The notes under the pieces are model-generated. The model was not told where the DNA came from, ran no database searches, and was given only the letters and a program-made list of their open reading frames with translations. 34,190 bases of DNA from Chloroflexota bacterium (GTDB lineage Bacteria; Chloroflexota; Limnocylindria; P2-11E). The position numbers and the translations under genes are program-made. Positions within the stretch are counted from its first letter, which is position 1, and every line of letters starts with the position of its first letter. Below are positions 7,407 through 14,786 of this stretch, in pieces. Location: assembly GCA_009692785.1 (NCBI GenBank), contig SHYN01000006.1, positions 1 through 34,190 on the forward strand, written 5' to 3'.

Positions 7407-8396
7407 ATGGCTGATGTGGGTAGTTCCGGGCAGTCGGGAACGACTGGCCAGGATCACGAGACGGCGGGCACAGAGGCGAAGCGCGGTTTCACCCGGCGAA
7501 GTTTCCTTGTAGGCGCGGGTGCCGGTGCGGCCACCGCGGGGGTCGTGCTCGGAGGCGCGATTGCCACCAACACGATCACGCTTCCGGGAGCGGCCACGGT
7601 GCCGACGACCGGCGGGTCCGGTCAGGGTTCGATCCCAGCGACGATGCGTCGCGTGACCCTCGACATCGACGCCACCAAGCACGAGGTGGTCGTGGATAAT
7701 CGCGAGACGCTCTGGGAGACGATGACTTACCAGCTCGGTCTCTCGAACTCGAACCTCGGCTGCGACCGCGCCCAGTGCGGCGCCTGCGCCGTGCTCGTCG
7801 ATGGCAAAGCCGTCAACAGCTGCTCCCTCCTGAGCAGTCGGTTGGGGAAGAACCAGGTCATTGGGACGGTCGCCGGACTTTCGACCGGCGTTGGCGTCGC
7901 CGCACTTCATCCGATCCAACGGTCCTTCTGGCTCAACGGTGGCTTCCAGTGTGGCATCTGCACCCGTGGGTTCATCATGTCGACGGTCGCTCTCCTCAAG
8001 ACGACCCCGAACCCGACCGACGACCAGATCGCCGAGGGGCTCTCGGGCAACATCTGCCGCTGCGGCGAGTACTCCAAGATCTTCACCTCGGTGAAGGTCG
8101 CCGCGGCCGAGATGCGTGGCGAGAAGGTCACGTACCTTGCGGCGCCTGTCCTGATGGGTGCAGTCCAGGTCGCGGCCCCCGTCGCAGCCACAGCCGTCTC
8201 CAAGGCATTCGAGTTCGCCGCCGCGCTCGCGACGATCGAGGACTTCGATCCGATCGCCGAGAAGCTGAAGGGGACGAGCGGGGTCCTCGATGTGGGCGGC
8301 AGTGAGCGAACGATCACCGTCAAGTGGGACCCAGCCAAATTCGACGAGACCAAGATCCGCGCTCTGCTTGCGGGTCTCGGTCACGCCGTGAAGTAG
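7407..8396 (+). CDS. Tat-exported [2Fe-2S] subunit of a molybdenum hydroxylase (PaoA-like)
   Basis: A 329-residue iron-sulfur subunit of the xanthine dehydrogenase family. A twin-arginine signal (TRRSFLVGAGAGAA, Arg30-31) is followed by a plant-type [2Fe-2S] domain (C119, C124, C127, C139) and the helical second [2Fe-2S] domain (C182, C185, C217, C219). Residues about 285-329 form an extra C-terminal segment (GVLDVGGSERTITVKWDP onward) that reads like a heavy-metal-associated ferredoxin-like fold without CxxC. The subunit passes electrons from the Mo site to FAD. E. coli PaoA also carries a Tat signal, and its partners are carried along with it. ATG 7407 was chosen for its ribosome site. Confidence 0.9.
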   Translation: MADVGSSGQSGTTGQDHETAGTEAKRGFTRRSFLVGAGAGAATAGVVLGGAIATNTITLPGAATVPTTGGSGQGSIPATMRRVTLDIDATKHEVVVDNRETLWETMTYQLGLSNSNLGCDRAQCGACAVLVDGKAVNSCSLLSSRLGKNQVIGTVAGLSTGVGVAALHPIQRSFWLNGGFQCGICTRGFIMSTVALLKTTPNPTDDQIAEGLSGNICRCGEYSKIFTSVKVAAAEMRGEKVTYLAAPVLMGAVQVAAPVAATAVSKAFEFAAALATIEDFDPIAEKLKGTSGVLDVGGSERTITVKWDPAKFDETKIRALLAGLGHAVK

Positions 8397-8409
8397 GAGG
8401 GTACAAACG

Positions 8410-10884
8410 ATGGCTCGCATCGAAGCGGTCCGCGTCGCCCAGGAGCCAGCTTACGCAGCCAGTCTGAGCGACGCCGATTGGAGCGCCTTGGGACAGGATC
8501 CCGACTGGCAGATGCTCGTCGCCGAACAGTCGGAGATGCTCTCCTCGGTCATCGCGGTCCATGGTCACAAGCTCCCCGGCTCCCGCGCGTCCGATGTGAC
8601 CGCCCCGAATGCGATCCCGGTGGCCGCCAAAGTGGTGGGCACTGCCGTCGCACGCATGCAGGGGCTCGGAACCGTCACCAGCCAGGGCCAGTTCACCGAA
8701 CACCTCGGGATGGCCGGAATGCTCTTCATGCGGACGCTCCGGAGCCGCTATCCCCACGCCAAGATCAAGAGCGTCGACACCTCCAAGGCCGAGAAGCTCC
8801 CGGGGGTTCGGAAGATCCTTCACCGGGGCAACCTGCCCAAGGAGTACGCCAACGTCTTCATCGGCGCCGCTCAGCCCACTCGCTTCCTTTTCAACGAGGA
8901 GGTCTTCGAGGTGGGGTCGCCGATCGCCGCCATCGCCGCGGACAACGAGCACATCGCCGATCAGGCGATGCGGCTTATCGACGTTCAGTACGAGGTGCTG
9001 CCGGCGTCGCTCGACATGCTGGAGGCGATGAAGAGCACGACCCCAAAGCAGTTCGAGACGAAGGAAGCCGGCACGATCATCGCCACGACGCCGCCTCTGG
9101 TCCGCGGCGACCCGAGCAACACGCGGGCCGACGCGACTGTCGATATGGTCACCCGGAGGGCGACCGAGCAGCACGCGCCGCTCGAACCCACTGCCTCGCT
9201 CTCGTATTGGGACGGCGACAAGCTCAACATGACCTACAACAGTTCCTACTCGCACTCTGTGCGGAACGGCCTCGCGCAGGCGCTCGGCATCCCGCAGAAC
9301 AAGGTTCGCGTGTTCCAGCCCGGCTACATCGGCTCGAACTATGGCTACCGCGGCGGCATCGACGTTTCGGAGGTCCACGCCGCTCTCCTCGGCAAGCTGA
9401 CTGGCAAGCCGATCAAGAACCTCTACACGCGCTACGAGGACCTCGTCACCCGCACCCACCGTCCCGAGTTCCGCAACGAGGTGAAGCTCGGCGTGAACAA
9501 GGACGGGTCGATCGTCTTCGGCAAGTTCAAGGTCATCGCGAACGTTGGGGCCCAGCGCGCGGGCGCCGCCAACGGCGCATGGTTCGGGCTGTACAACCTC
9601 TACAAGATTCCGAACCTACTGCTCGAAGCGGTCGACGTCATGACCAACAGCTACAAGTCCGGCCCCTACCGCTGCGTGAGTCACCCCAACGGCACCTTCG
9701 CCCTCGAAATGGCGATGGAGAAGGCCTCCTACGCGATCGGCATGGACCCGGTGGAGTTCCGCCTCAAGAACCTCAACGAGGTGGGGAACCCGGACACGAA
9801 GAAGCCCTTCAGCAATCCCGGCATCCGTGACTGCATCACCGCCGTGCGGGACGCCATCAACTGGAAGGCCACCTGGCACGCGCCCAAGGCCAAGCAGGTC
9901 CGGCCCGGCGTCTTTCACGGGGTGGCCGTTGCGGCGCACGCCTGCAGCCATGGCGGCGGCGGTAACACGGTCAGCGGGCAGGTGATCATCAACGGCGATG
10001 GCACCGTCCAGCTTGTCTCCGCCTCGAACGAGGTGGGCTCCGGACAGCGGACCGAGATGATGATGATTGCCGCCGAGGCGCTCGGCGTGCCTCTCAACCA
10101 GGTCACGATCACTCCGTATGTGGACACCGATCTCATGACCGATACCGGTGTCACCGCCGGGAGCCAGCAGACCAACACCGGTGGCCGCGCGATGTATGAG
10201 GCGGCGATCGACGCGAGGCAGCAGATCCTCAGTTGGGGCGTGAAGAAGCTCATTGACGATGCGTCAAAGAAGGGCCAGAAGCTTGCGCTGACCGTCGCCG
10301 ACCTTGACCTTCAGGATGGCCTCGTCTTCGAGAAGAGAGCGCCGGCGACCAAGATCAAGCTTGCCGAGATCATCGGGTTCAAGCTCACCTCGATCATCGG
10401 CAAGGCCGAGTACATCCAGGATCCCAAGTGGGAGCGGACCGGCTGGGCCGCGCACGCGGCCGAAGTCGAGGTGGACACGGTGACCGGCACGGTGAAGATC
10501 ATTAATTACATTGCCGCCCACGACCTCGGAAAAGCGATCAACCCGTTCATGGTCGAGCAGCAGATCGAAGGTGGTGTGGTCATGGCGGTCGGGGCCGTCT
10601 TCAGCGAGGAGATGCTCATCGACAAGACCACCGGGGTGCCGCTCAATCCCAATCTGCTCGACTACAAGCTGCCGAGCATCAAGGACGCGCCACGGGCGAA
10701 GGTGATCATCATCGAGAAGCCCAAGGAGTACGGCGTCTTCGGCGCGCACGGCATCGGCGAGCCGCCGATGGCCCTCGCCGCTCCGGTCATCGCGAGCGCG
10801 GTCTACAACGCCGTCGGCGTCTGGATGACCGAGATGCCACTTACCCGTGACAAGCTGCTCGCCGCGCTCAAGACGGCCGGGTGA
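8410..10884 (+). CDS. Molybdopterin-binding catalytic subunit of an aldehyde oxidase/xanthine dehydrogenase-family enzyme
   Basis: An 824-residue large subunit that binds the molybdenum-cytosine-dinucleotide-type cofactor and hydroxylates its substrate (aldehyde or N-heterocycle; not determinable here). The conserved domain starts near residue 88 (GTVTSQGQFTEHLGMAGMLF) after a family-atypical N-terminal extension. The catalytic glutamate is E784 in HGIGEPPMALAAP. At the active-site loop it reads GPYRCVSHPNG (C422), which is neither the AYxCSFR of form I CO dehydrogenase nor the AYRGAGR of form II, although it keeps a cysteine. It has no signal of its own, so it probably rides with the Tat subunit. 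AGGAGG precedes the ATG. Confidence 0.92.
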   Translation: MARIEAVRVAQEPAYAASLSDADWSALGQDPDWQMLVAEQSEMLSSVIAVHGHKLPGSRASDVTAPNAIPVAAKVVGTAVARMQGLGTVTSQGQFTEHLGMAGMLFMRTLRSRYPHAKIKSVDTSKAEKLPGVRKILHRGNLPKEYANVFIGAAQPTRFLFNEEVFEVGSPIAAIAADNEHIADQAMRLIDVQYEVLPASLDMLEAMKSTTPKQFETKEAGTIIATTPPLVRGDPSNTRADATVDMVTRRATEQHAPLEPTASLSYWDGDKLNMTYNSSYSHSVRNGLAQALGIPQNKVRVFQPGYIGSNYGYRGGIDVSEVHAALLGKLTGKPIKNLYTRYEDLVTRTHRPEFRNEVKLGVNKDGSIVFGKFKVIANVGAQRAGAANGAWFGLYNLYKIPNLLLEAVDVMTNSYKSGPYRCVSHPNGTFALEMAMEKASYAIGMDPVEFRLKNLNEVGNPDTKKPFSNPGIRDCITAVRDAINWKATWHAPKAKQVRPGVFHGVAVAAHACSHGGGGNTVSGQVIINGDGTVQLVSASNEVGSGQRTEMMMIAAEALGVPLNQVTITPYVDTDLMTDTGVTAGSQQTNTGGRAMYEAAIDARQQILSWGVKKLIDDASKKGQKLALTVADLDLQDGLVFEKRAPATKIKLAEIIGFKLTSIIGKAEYIQDPKWERTGWAAHAAEVEVDTVTGTVKIINYIAAHDLGKAINPFMVEQQIEGGVVMAVGAVFSEEMLIDKTTGVPLNPNLLDYKLPSIKDAPRAKVIIIEKPKEYGVFGAHGIGEPPMALAAPVIASAVYNAVGVWMTEMPLTRDKLLAALKTAG

Positions 10885-10900
10885 TGAGAGGGAGTACACG

Positions 10901-11896
10901 ATGACCATCGAGCTCTACGACGCCAACACGGTCAAAGAAGCGGTCGATCTGCTGAAGAAGCATGCCGACCGCTCGGCAAAAGTCGTCGCGGGCGGGAGCG
11001 ATCTCGTCGGCGGGATCATGAAGGACTTCGTGCAGGGCAAGGGCATGCCGAGGCCCGAGGTGCTCATCGACCTCACGACCATCAAGGACCTCGTCGGCAT
11101 CAAGGTCGCAGCCGACAACATCACGATCGGTGCGGCGACCACGGTGAGCGATGTCGTCGATTCGAAGGACATCCTCGCCAAGTTCCCGATCCTGCAGCAG
11201 TCGGCTGCGAGCGTCGCGTCGCCGCTCATCCGTAACTTTGGCACCGTGGGCGGCAACATCAATCAGCGCCCGCGTTGCTGGTTTCTCCGCGGTGAGGACT
11301 TCAACTGCTACAAGAAGGGCGGGGACTTCTGCTTCGCCGTCACGGGGGACAACCGTTACCACGCCATCATCGGTGGCGAACTCTGCTATATCGTCCACCC
11401 TTCCGACATGGCCACCGCGCTGCTGGCGCTCAATGCCACAGCCAAGATCAGTGGCGCGCAGGGTGACCGGACCGTCCCCTTCGATCAGTACTTCACCGGG
11501 CCGCGCGAGGACGTTCTCCGCGAGAACCAGCTGAAAGCTGGTGAGATCATGACCCACGTCGTGGTCCCCAACGCGGCCCCGGGAACCAAGATGGGCTGGA
11601 CCAAGCTGAAGGATCGGCAGGTCTATGACTTCGCGCTCATTTCCGTGGCGGTCGCTTTCACGGTCGAGAACGGCACCTGGAAGGATGGCAGGGTCACCCT
11701 GGGTGGCGTCGCGCCGGTGCCCTATCGCGCTCTGGTCGTGGAGAACGCCCTCAAGGGCAAGGACATCAAGGCCACGATCAAGGCCGCAGCGGCCCAGATC
11801 CGGACCGTCGCACGCCCGATGAGCCTGAACGCTTTCAAGGTGGATCTGGCCCAGGGTCTCATCGAGCGCACCATCCTCGAAGCCCTCGGCAGCTGA
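10901..11896 (+). CDS. FAD-binding subunit with a probable [4Fe-4S] site (PaoB-like)
   Basis: A 331-residue FAD subunit of the molybdenum hydroxylase. The FAD-binding motifs are VVAGGSDLVGG (about 28-38), TIGAATTVSD and SPLIRNFGTVGGNI (107-120). Directly after them is a cysteine set, C126, C136, C144 and C162 (RPRCWFLRGEDFNC, GGDFC, GGELC). In PaoB and 4-hydroxybenzoyl-CoA reductase this loop holds a [4Fe-4S] cluster. It likely receives electrons from the [2Fe-2S] subunit and passes them on to an acceptor. GAGGGAG precedes the ATG at 10901. It is the last gene of the operon, ahead of a strong hairpin. Confidence 0.92.
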   Translation: MTIELYDANTVKEAVDLLKKHADRSAKVVAGGSDLVGGIMKDFVQGKGMPRPEVLIDLTTIKDLVGIKVAADNITIGAATTVSDVVDSKDILAKFPILQQSAASVASPLIRNFGTVGGNINQRPRCWFLRGEDFNCYKKGGDFCFAVTGDNRYHAIIGGELCYIVHPSDMATALLALNATAKISGAQGDRTVPFDQYFTGPREDVLRENQLKAGEIMTHVVVPNAAPGTKMGWTKLKDRQVYDFALISVAVAFTVENGTWKDGRVTLGGVAPVPYRALVVENALKGKDIKATIKAAAAQIRTVARPMSLNAFKVDLAQGLIERTILEALGS

Positions 11897-11920
11897 CCCA
11901 CTGATCCTCTGTGCTGACCG

Positions 11921-11946
11921 GGGCGGCGGTCGTGAGGCCGCCGCCC
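11921..11946. terminator. GC-rich hairpin between convergent genes
   Basis: GGGCGGCGG (11921-11929) and CCGCCGCCC (11938-11946) form a perfect 9-bp stem with an 8-nt loop. It lies between the FAD-subunit gene (plus) and the IMPase-like gene (minus), which converge here. It could terminate transcription from both sides. There is no clear T-tract on either side. Confidence 0.55.
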
Positions 11947-11969
11947 TGTACGGCCAGTGCCATTCTTGG

Positions 11970-12806
11970 TCAGCTGAGCCCCGCGCCTTTGCCGAGGATG
12001 GTCTTGGTGCCACGCAGCGCCCAGGTGTGGGAGGCTGGATTCGCGGCGACGTAGCTGCCCGTCGAAAGGTGCCAGGAGCCCCCCTCCGCGTCGCTGACGA
12101 GGGCACCAGCCTGCTCAAGGATGACACAGGCGGCTGCCACGTCCCAGGGATTGGCCTCGAGATTCCAGTACGCGTGCAACCGGCCTGCCGCGACGTAACA
12201 GAGCCCGAGCGCAGGCGAGCCCATGATGTGCTGCGCCTGGACCTCCCCGGCGAAGAGTCGGAAGATCTGCATCGCCTGGTCCCGTCGCATCCCGCTGTGT
12301 GGCAGATCCGTGGCGATCAGGGCCTGCTCCCAGAACTCGGGTCCGAGCGCGACGGTTGCCGCCGTGATCGGCCGCCCGTTGAGCGTGGCCACTTCGCCGA
12401 TCCGCGCGGCGAAGGTCTCCTCGGCGACCGGATTGTGGACCACACCCACTCGGAGCTGACCGCCGACCCGCAGGGCGATCGAAATGGCGAAGAACGGGAT
12501 TCCGTGGACGTAGTTGAGGCTTCCGCAGATTGGATCCACGATCCACAGGCGTTCGGCGTTGGCGTCGAGCGGCTCGTCGTCCGGTCCCTCCTCGGCGAGG
12601 ATGGAGTCGCCTGGGCATTCGGCCTGAAGGCTCGACACGATGAGCGCCTGGACGTCCATGACGGATCCCGACACGACATCGCGAAGACCCTTCCACTTCA
12701 GGTACTCGGGGTCGCCGAGGCGCGCTCGGGCGAGTCGTCCTGCGCGAAAGGCGACACGCGTGGCAATCTCAAATGCTTCCTTATCGTCCACGGGTTTGCT
12801 CCCCAC
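11970..12806 (-). CDS. Inositol-monophosphatase-like protein with altered metal site
   Basis: A 278-residue (from GTG 12806) member of the IMPase/FBPase metal-dependent phosphatase superfamily. It keeps LAEEG (E72-E73), WIVDP (D91) and the C-terminal NPWDVAA (D222). The hallmark DPIDGTxNF instead reads DPICGSLNY, so the second metal-binding Asp is Cys94 and the Thr is Ser96. The upstream T-x-D/A-D motif is also poor (VVSGSVMD). It may be catalytically weak, changed in specificity, or non-catalytic. An ATG at 12866 gives 20 more residues but would overlap the divergent gene at 12857, so I prefer 12806. Confidence 0.78.
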   Translation of the reverse strand: MGSKPVDDKEAFEIATRVAFRAGRLARARLGDPEYLKWKGLRDVVSGSVMDVQALIVSSLQAECPGDSILAEEGPDDEPLDANAERLWIVDPICGSLNYVHGIPFFAISIALRVGGQLRVGVVHNPVAEETFAARIGEVATLNGRPITAATVALGPEFWEQALIATDLPHSGMRRDQAMQIFRLFAGEVQAQHIMGSPALGLCYVAAGRLHAYWNLEANPWDVAAACVILEQAGALVSDAEGGSWHLSTGSYVAANPASHTWALRGTKTILGKGAGLS

Positions 12807-12856
12807 CTTATGCCGTTTTGCAGCGACGCTATTGACGAACTGCTGGGAGGTCAAGT

Positions 12857-13264
12857 TTGACCGCATCGGCCGATGCCGGTCGCGACCGGGGAACCGTCCC
12901 GTGCGTCGTGTCCACGATCGTGTGCGCCTACTCCCGTGAGGAGCTGCCCGTGGCCTGGCTGCAGGTCTTCCATCGCTTTGAGCGGGCGGTGGAACAGTCG
13001 GGCCTCTCGATCCGGGTCCGCCTGCTTCCTCTTGAGGAGCTTCCTGAAGCATTTGAGGTTCTGGTGGTCGCGCCAGAACTCGTCGAGCGGGCAACGGCGC
13101 TGGGCATGGGGGCCCGCGTGGTTGCCGTGACGCGCCCGGAGGCCCGTGAGACCGCTGCGGGACTCCTCGCCGAGCTCAGGGCCGGTGGCGGGCCACTCCA
13201 GGCCGAGGTCAGGCGGGCGGACGCACCACGGATCGTCGGCCGGCGTGGCTCGGAGGAGCTGTGA
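12857..13264 (+). CDS. Hypothetical 135-residue protein
   Basis: I do not recognise this protein. It starts with TTG at 12857, 6 nt after GGGAGG (12845-12850), which is the best ribosome site in this stretch. The middle looks like alternating strands and helices (LSIRVRLLPLEELPEAFEVLVVAPELVERA, in pieces), as in a small Rossmann-like or receiver-like fold, but no motif supports a function. It overlaps the next gene by 4 nt (GTGA), so the two are a translationally coupled pair. It diverges from the IMPase-like gene. Confidence 0.65.
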   Translation: MTASADAGRDRGTVPCVVSTIVCAYSREELPVAWLQVFHRFERAVEQSGLSIRVRLLPLEELPEAFEVLVVAPELVERATALGMGARVVAVTRPEARETAAGLLAELRAGGGPLQAEVRRADAPRIVGRRGSEEL

Positions 13265-13659
13265 CAGCACCGGAGCCCGGCGCCGTCGGGGACCAGCGAC
13301 TGGCTGAGCGCCTGACGCGACTCGAGCAGCAGATCCGCTCCTTTCGAGCGTTGCACGTTTCCGAGGTCGGTGACCTTGCGAAACAGCTGCAGACACTCGT
13401 CACGATCCACGCCGATGAGCTGCAGCTGGTCCAGGACGAGCTCAGCCAGATCCTTGCCGAGATCGTGGCCCGGAGGGCCGACGGGACCACCTCCGCGCAG
13501 AGAGACCTGCCGCCCCAGGGCGACCCGGCGGCCAACTCGCCCAAGCGCGCGGCCTGGCTCGCGGCGGAAGAGCTGCGTCGGGCACCAAAGTCGCGGCGCG
13601 AGCTTCTGTTCGGTGGGGAGCGCGACGGGAAGGACGATCCCGGACTGCCCTCGAGCTAG
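13261..13659 (+). CDS. Hypothetical coiled-coil protein, 132 residues
   Basis: Not recognised. It begins with GTG in a 4-nt overlap with the preceding gene. Residues about 12-70 are a likely coiled coil (RLAERLTRLEQQIRSF and QTLVTIHADELQLVQDELSQI), followed by a Pro/Ala-rich link and a basic then acidic tail (APKSRRELLFGGERDGKDD). No membrane segment or signal. Its TAG stop lies inside the 12-bp palindrome CGAGCTAGCTCG (13652-13663), which also contains the stop of the convergent gene. It is likely a partner of the 135-residue protein encoded upstream (inference). Confidence 0.65.
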   Translation: MTAPEPGAVGDQRLAERLTRLEQQIRSFRALHVSEVGDLAKQLQTLVTIHADELQLVQDELSQILAEIVARRADGTTSAQRDLPPQGDPAANSPKRAAWLAAEELRRAPKSRRELLFGGERDGKDDPGLPSS

Positions 13660-14786
13660 CTCGGTCGCGGGTTTCGTCGCGCCCAGGCGCTCGAGCCGAT
13701 GATGATCGCGAGGAGCGTGAGGAGCACCACAGCGGGCTTCTGCCAGTCGTCCTTCGGGTCCGTCGCCCGGGTCGCTGTGCTGAGTGGCGCGAGGTCCCTG
13801 AGCGTTTCGTCAGGCCTCAGAGTGAGCGCGGCCCTGCCCTGCTCATCGAGGGTCACCGCGTAGATCTCGAAGTGGCCGCTCCGCGGTGAGGCGAAGAGCA
13901 GCTGCCGGCCATCCTGGCTGAGGGCGAACGGCCCCTGGGCCTGGATCTTGCGCGCGATCTCGGTCCGTGGCGCATCCACGTCGGGTCGGACGGCCCAGAG
14001 ATCGGTCCAGCTCTGCTCAAGCGAAATGTGTTCGGTGACGTACGAGAGTCGGCCATCGCCGAGGAAGATCGGAAAGTGGCTCTTCTCGCCCGCGGGAGAG
14101 ACGGGGATCGGAACGCCAGCGACGAGGCTGGACATCAGGAGAACTCGCGCGTTATCTCCGTCCGAGAGCGCCAGCCGTTTCCCGTCGGGTGACCACGCCG
14201 CGGAATGGCAGGCGAACGTGCACTGCTGATTCGCCTCGGTCGCGTGGCCGCGGGTGAGCGGAATGGCCGCGCTGCCGTCCCGCTCGACCGTCCAGAGATC
14301 CATCGCCCCCGCCTGGTAGACGAAGAACGCGATCCGTGAGCCGTCGGGGCTCCAGCTCGGGAAGCTCGCCGCCGCCCCGAGTCGGGTGACCTGCGTGCGG
14401 GCGCCGGTCGCGATCTCGCTGATCCAGATCTCTCGTCTGGCCGAGTTGCCCGAGTCCATCGCGAGGAAGCGTCCGTCGGGGCTCCAGCTCGGGTGCCGGT
14501 CGTCCATCTCGCCGCTCGTGATGCGGCGGAGGTTGGTGCCGTCCGCGTCCATGACATACACAAGGTAGGGACCATCCACATTGCTCTGGAAGGCAATCCG
14601 CTTGCCGTCCGGGCTCCAGGCCGGGCGGAGGGTCGAGGCCTGGGTGTTGGTCAGTTGCCGGATCGGTGACGCGGCGATCCCGGCCGATCCAGCAAGGATG
14701 GTCAGGCAGGCGAGCGAGAGGAGGCCGACCGCAACGAGGCGATTGACCTTCACCGCGGCACGCATCAGGTCACGTGGCGTTGGCAC
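13656..14786 (-). CDS. Membrane-anchored TolB-type (PD40) beta-propeller
   Basis: A 376-residue protein with an N-terminal hydrophobic segment (LVAVGLLSLACLTILAGSAG, about 17-36), a series of WSPDG-type repeats (AWSPDGKRIAF, SWSPDGRFLAM, SWSPDGSRIAFF, AWSPDGKRLAL) and a C-terminal membrane helix (VVLLTLLAIIIGSSAWA) followed by RRNPRP. PD40 repeats fold as a beta-propeller and usually mediate protein contacts outside the cytoplasm. The ATG at 14786 overlaps the cytochrome b-like gene by 17 nt; an ATG at 14765 is the alternative. It is the last gene of a ferredoxin-cytochrome-propeller run, suggesting it docks or scaffolds that pair (inference). Confidence 0.82.
   Translation of the reverse strand: MPTPRDLMRAAVKVNRLVAVGLLSLACLTILAGSAGIAASPIRQLTNTQASTLRPAWSPDGKRIAFQSNVDGPYLVYVMDADGTNLRRITSGEMDDRHPSWSPDGRFLAMDSGNSARREIWISEIATGARTQVTRLGAAASFPSWSPDGSRIAFFVYQAGAMDLWTVERDGSAAIPLTRGHATEANQQCTFACHSAAWSPDGKRLALSDGDNARVLLMSSLVAGVPIPVSPAGEKSHFPIFLGDGRLSYVTEHISLEQSWTDLWAVRPDVDAPRTEIARKIQAQGPFALSQDGRQLLFASPRSGHFEIYAVTLDEQGRAALTLRPDETLRDLAPLSTATRATDPKDDWQKPAVVLLTLLAIIIGSSAWARRNPRPS

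Noticed and set aside
7119-8420. 433-codon minus-strand frame over tatA and the Fe-S subunit
   Set aside because: Antisense to genes with clear Tat and [2Fe-2S] motifs; no motif of its own.
8410-10884. Calling the Mo subunit a CO dehydrogenase (coxL)
   Set aside because: It lacks both the AYxCSFR and AYRGAGR signatures, and the FAD subunit carries a PaoB/HCR-type cysteine set absent from CoxM.
12804-12866. ATG at 12866 as the IMPase-like start
   Set aside because: It would overlap the divergent gene with the better ribosome site, has no Shine-Dalgarno, and adds residues not expected for the family.
13652-13663. CGAGCTAGCTCG palindrome at the convergent stops as a terminator
   Set aside because: It has no loop and only 6-bp arms; it arises from two overlapping TAG stops.
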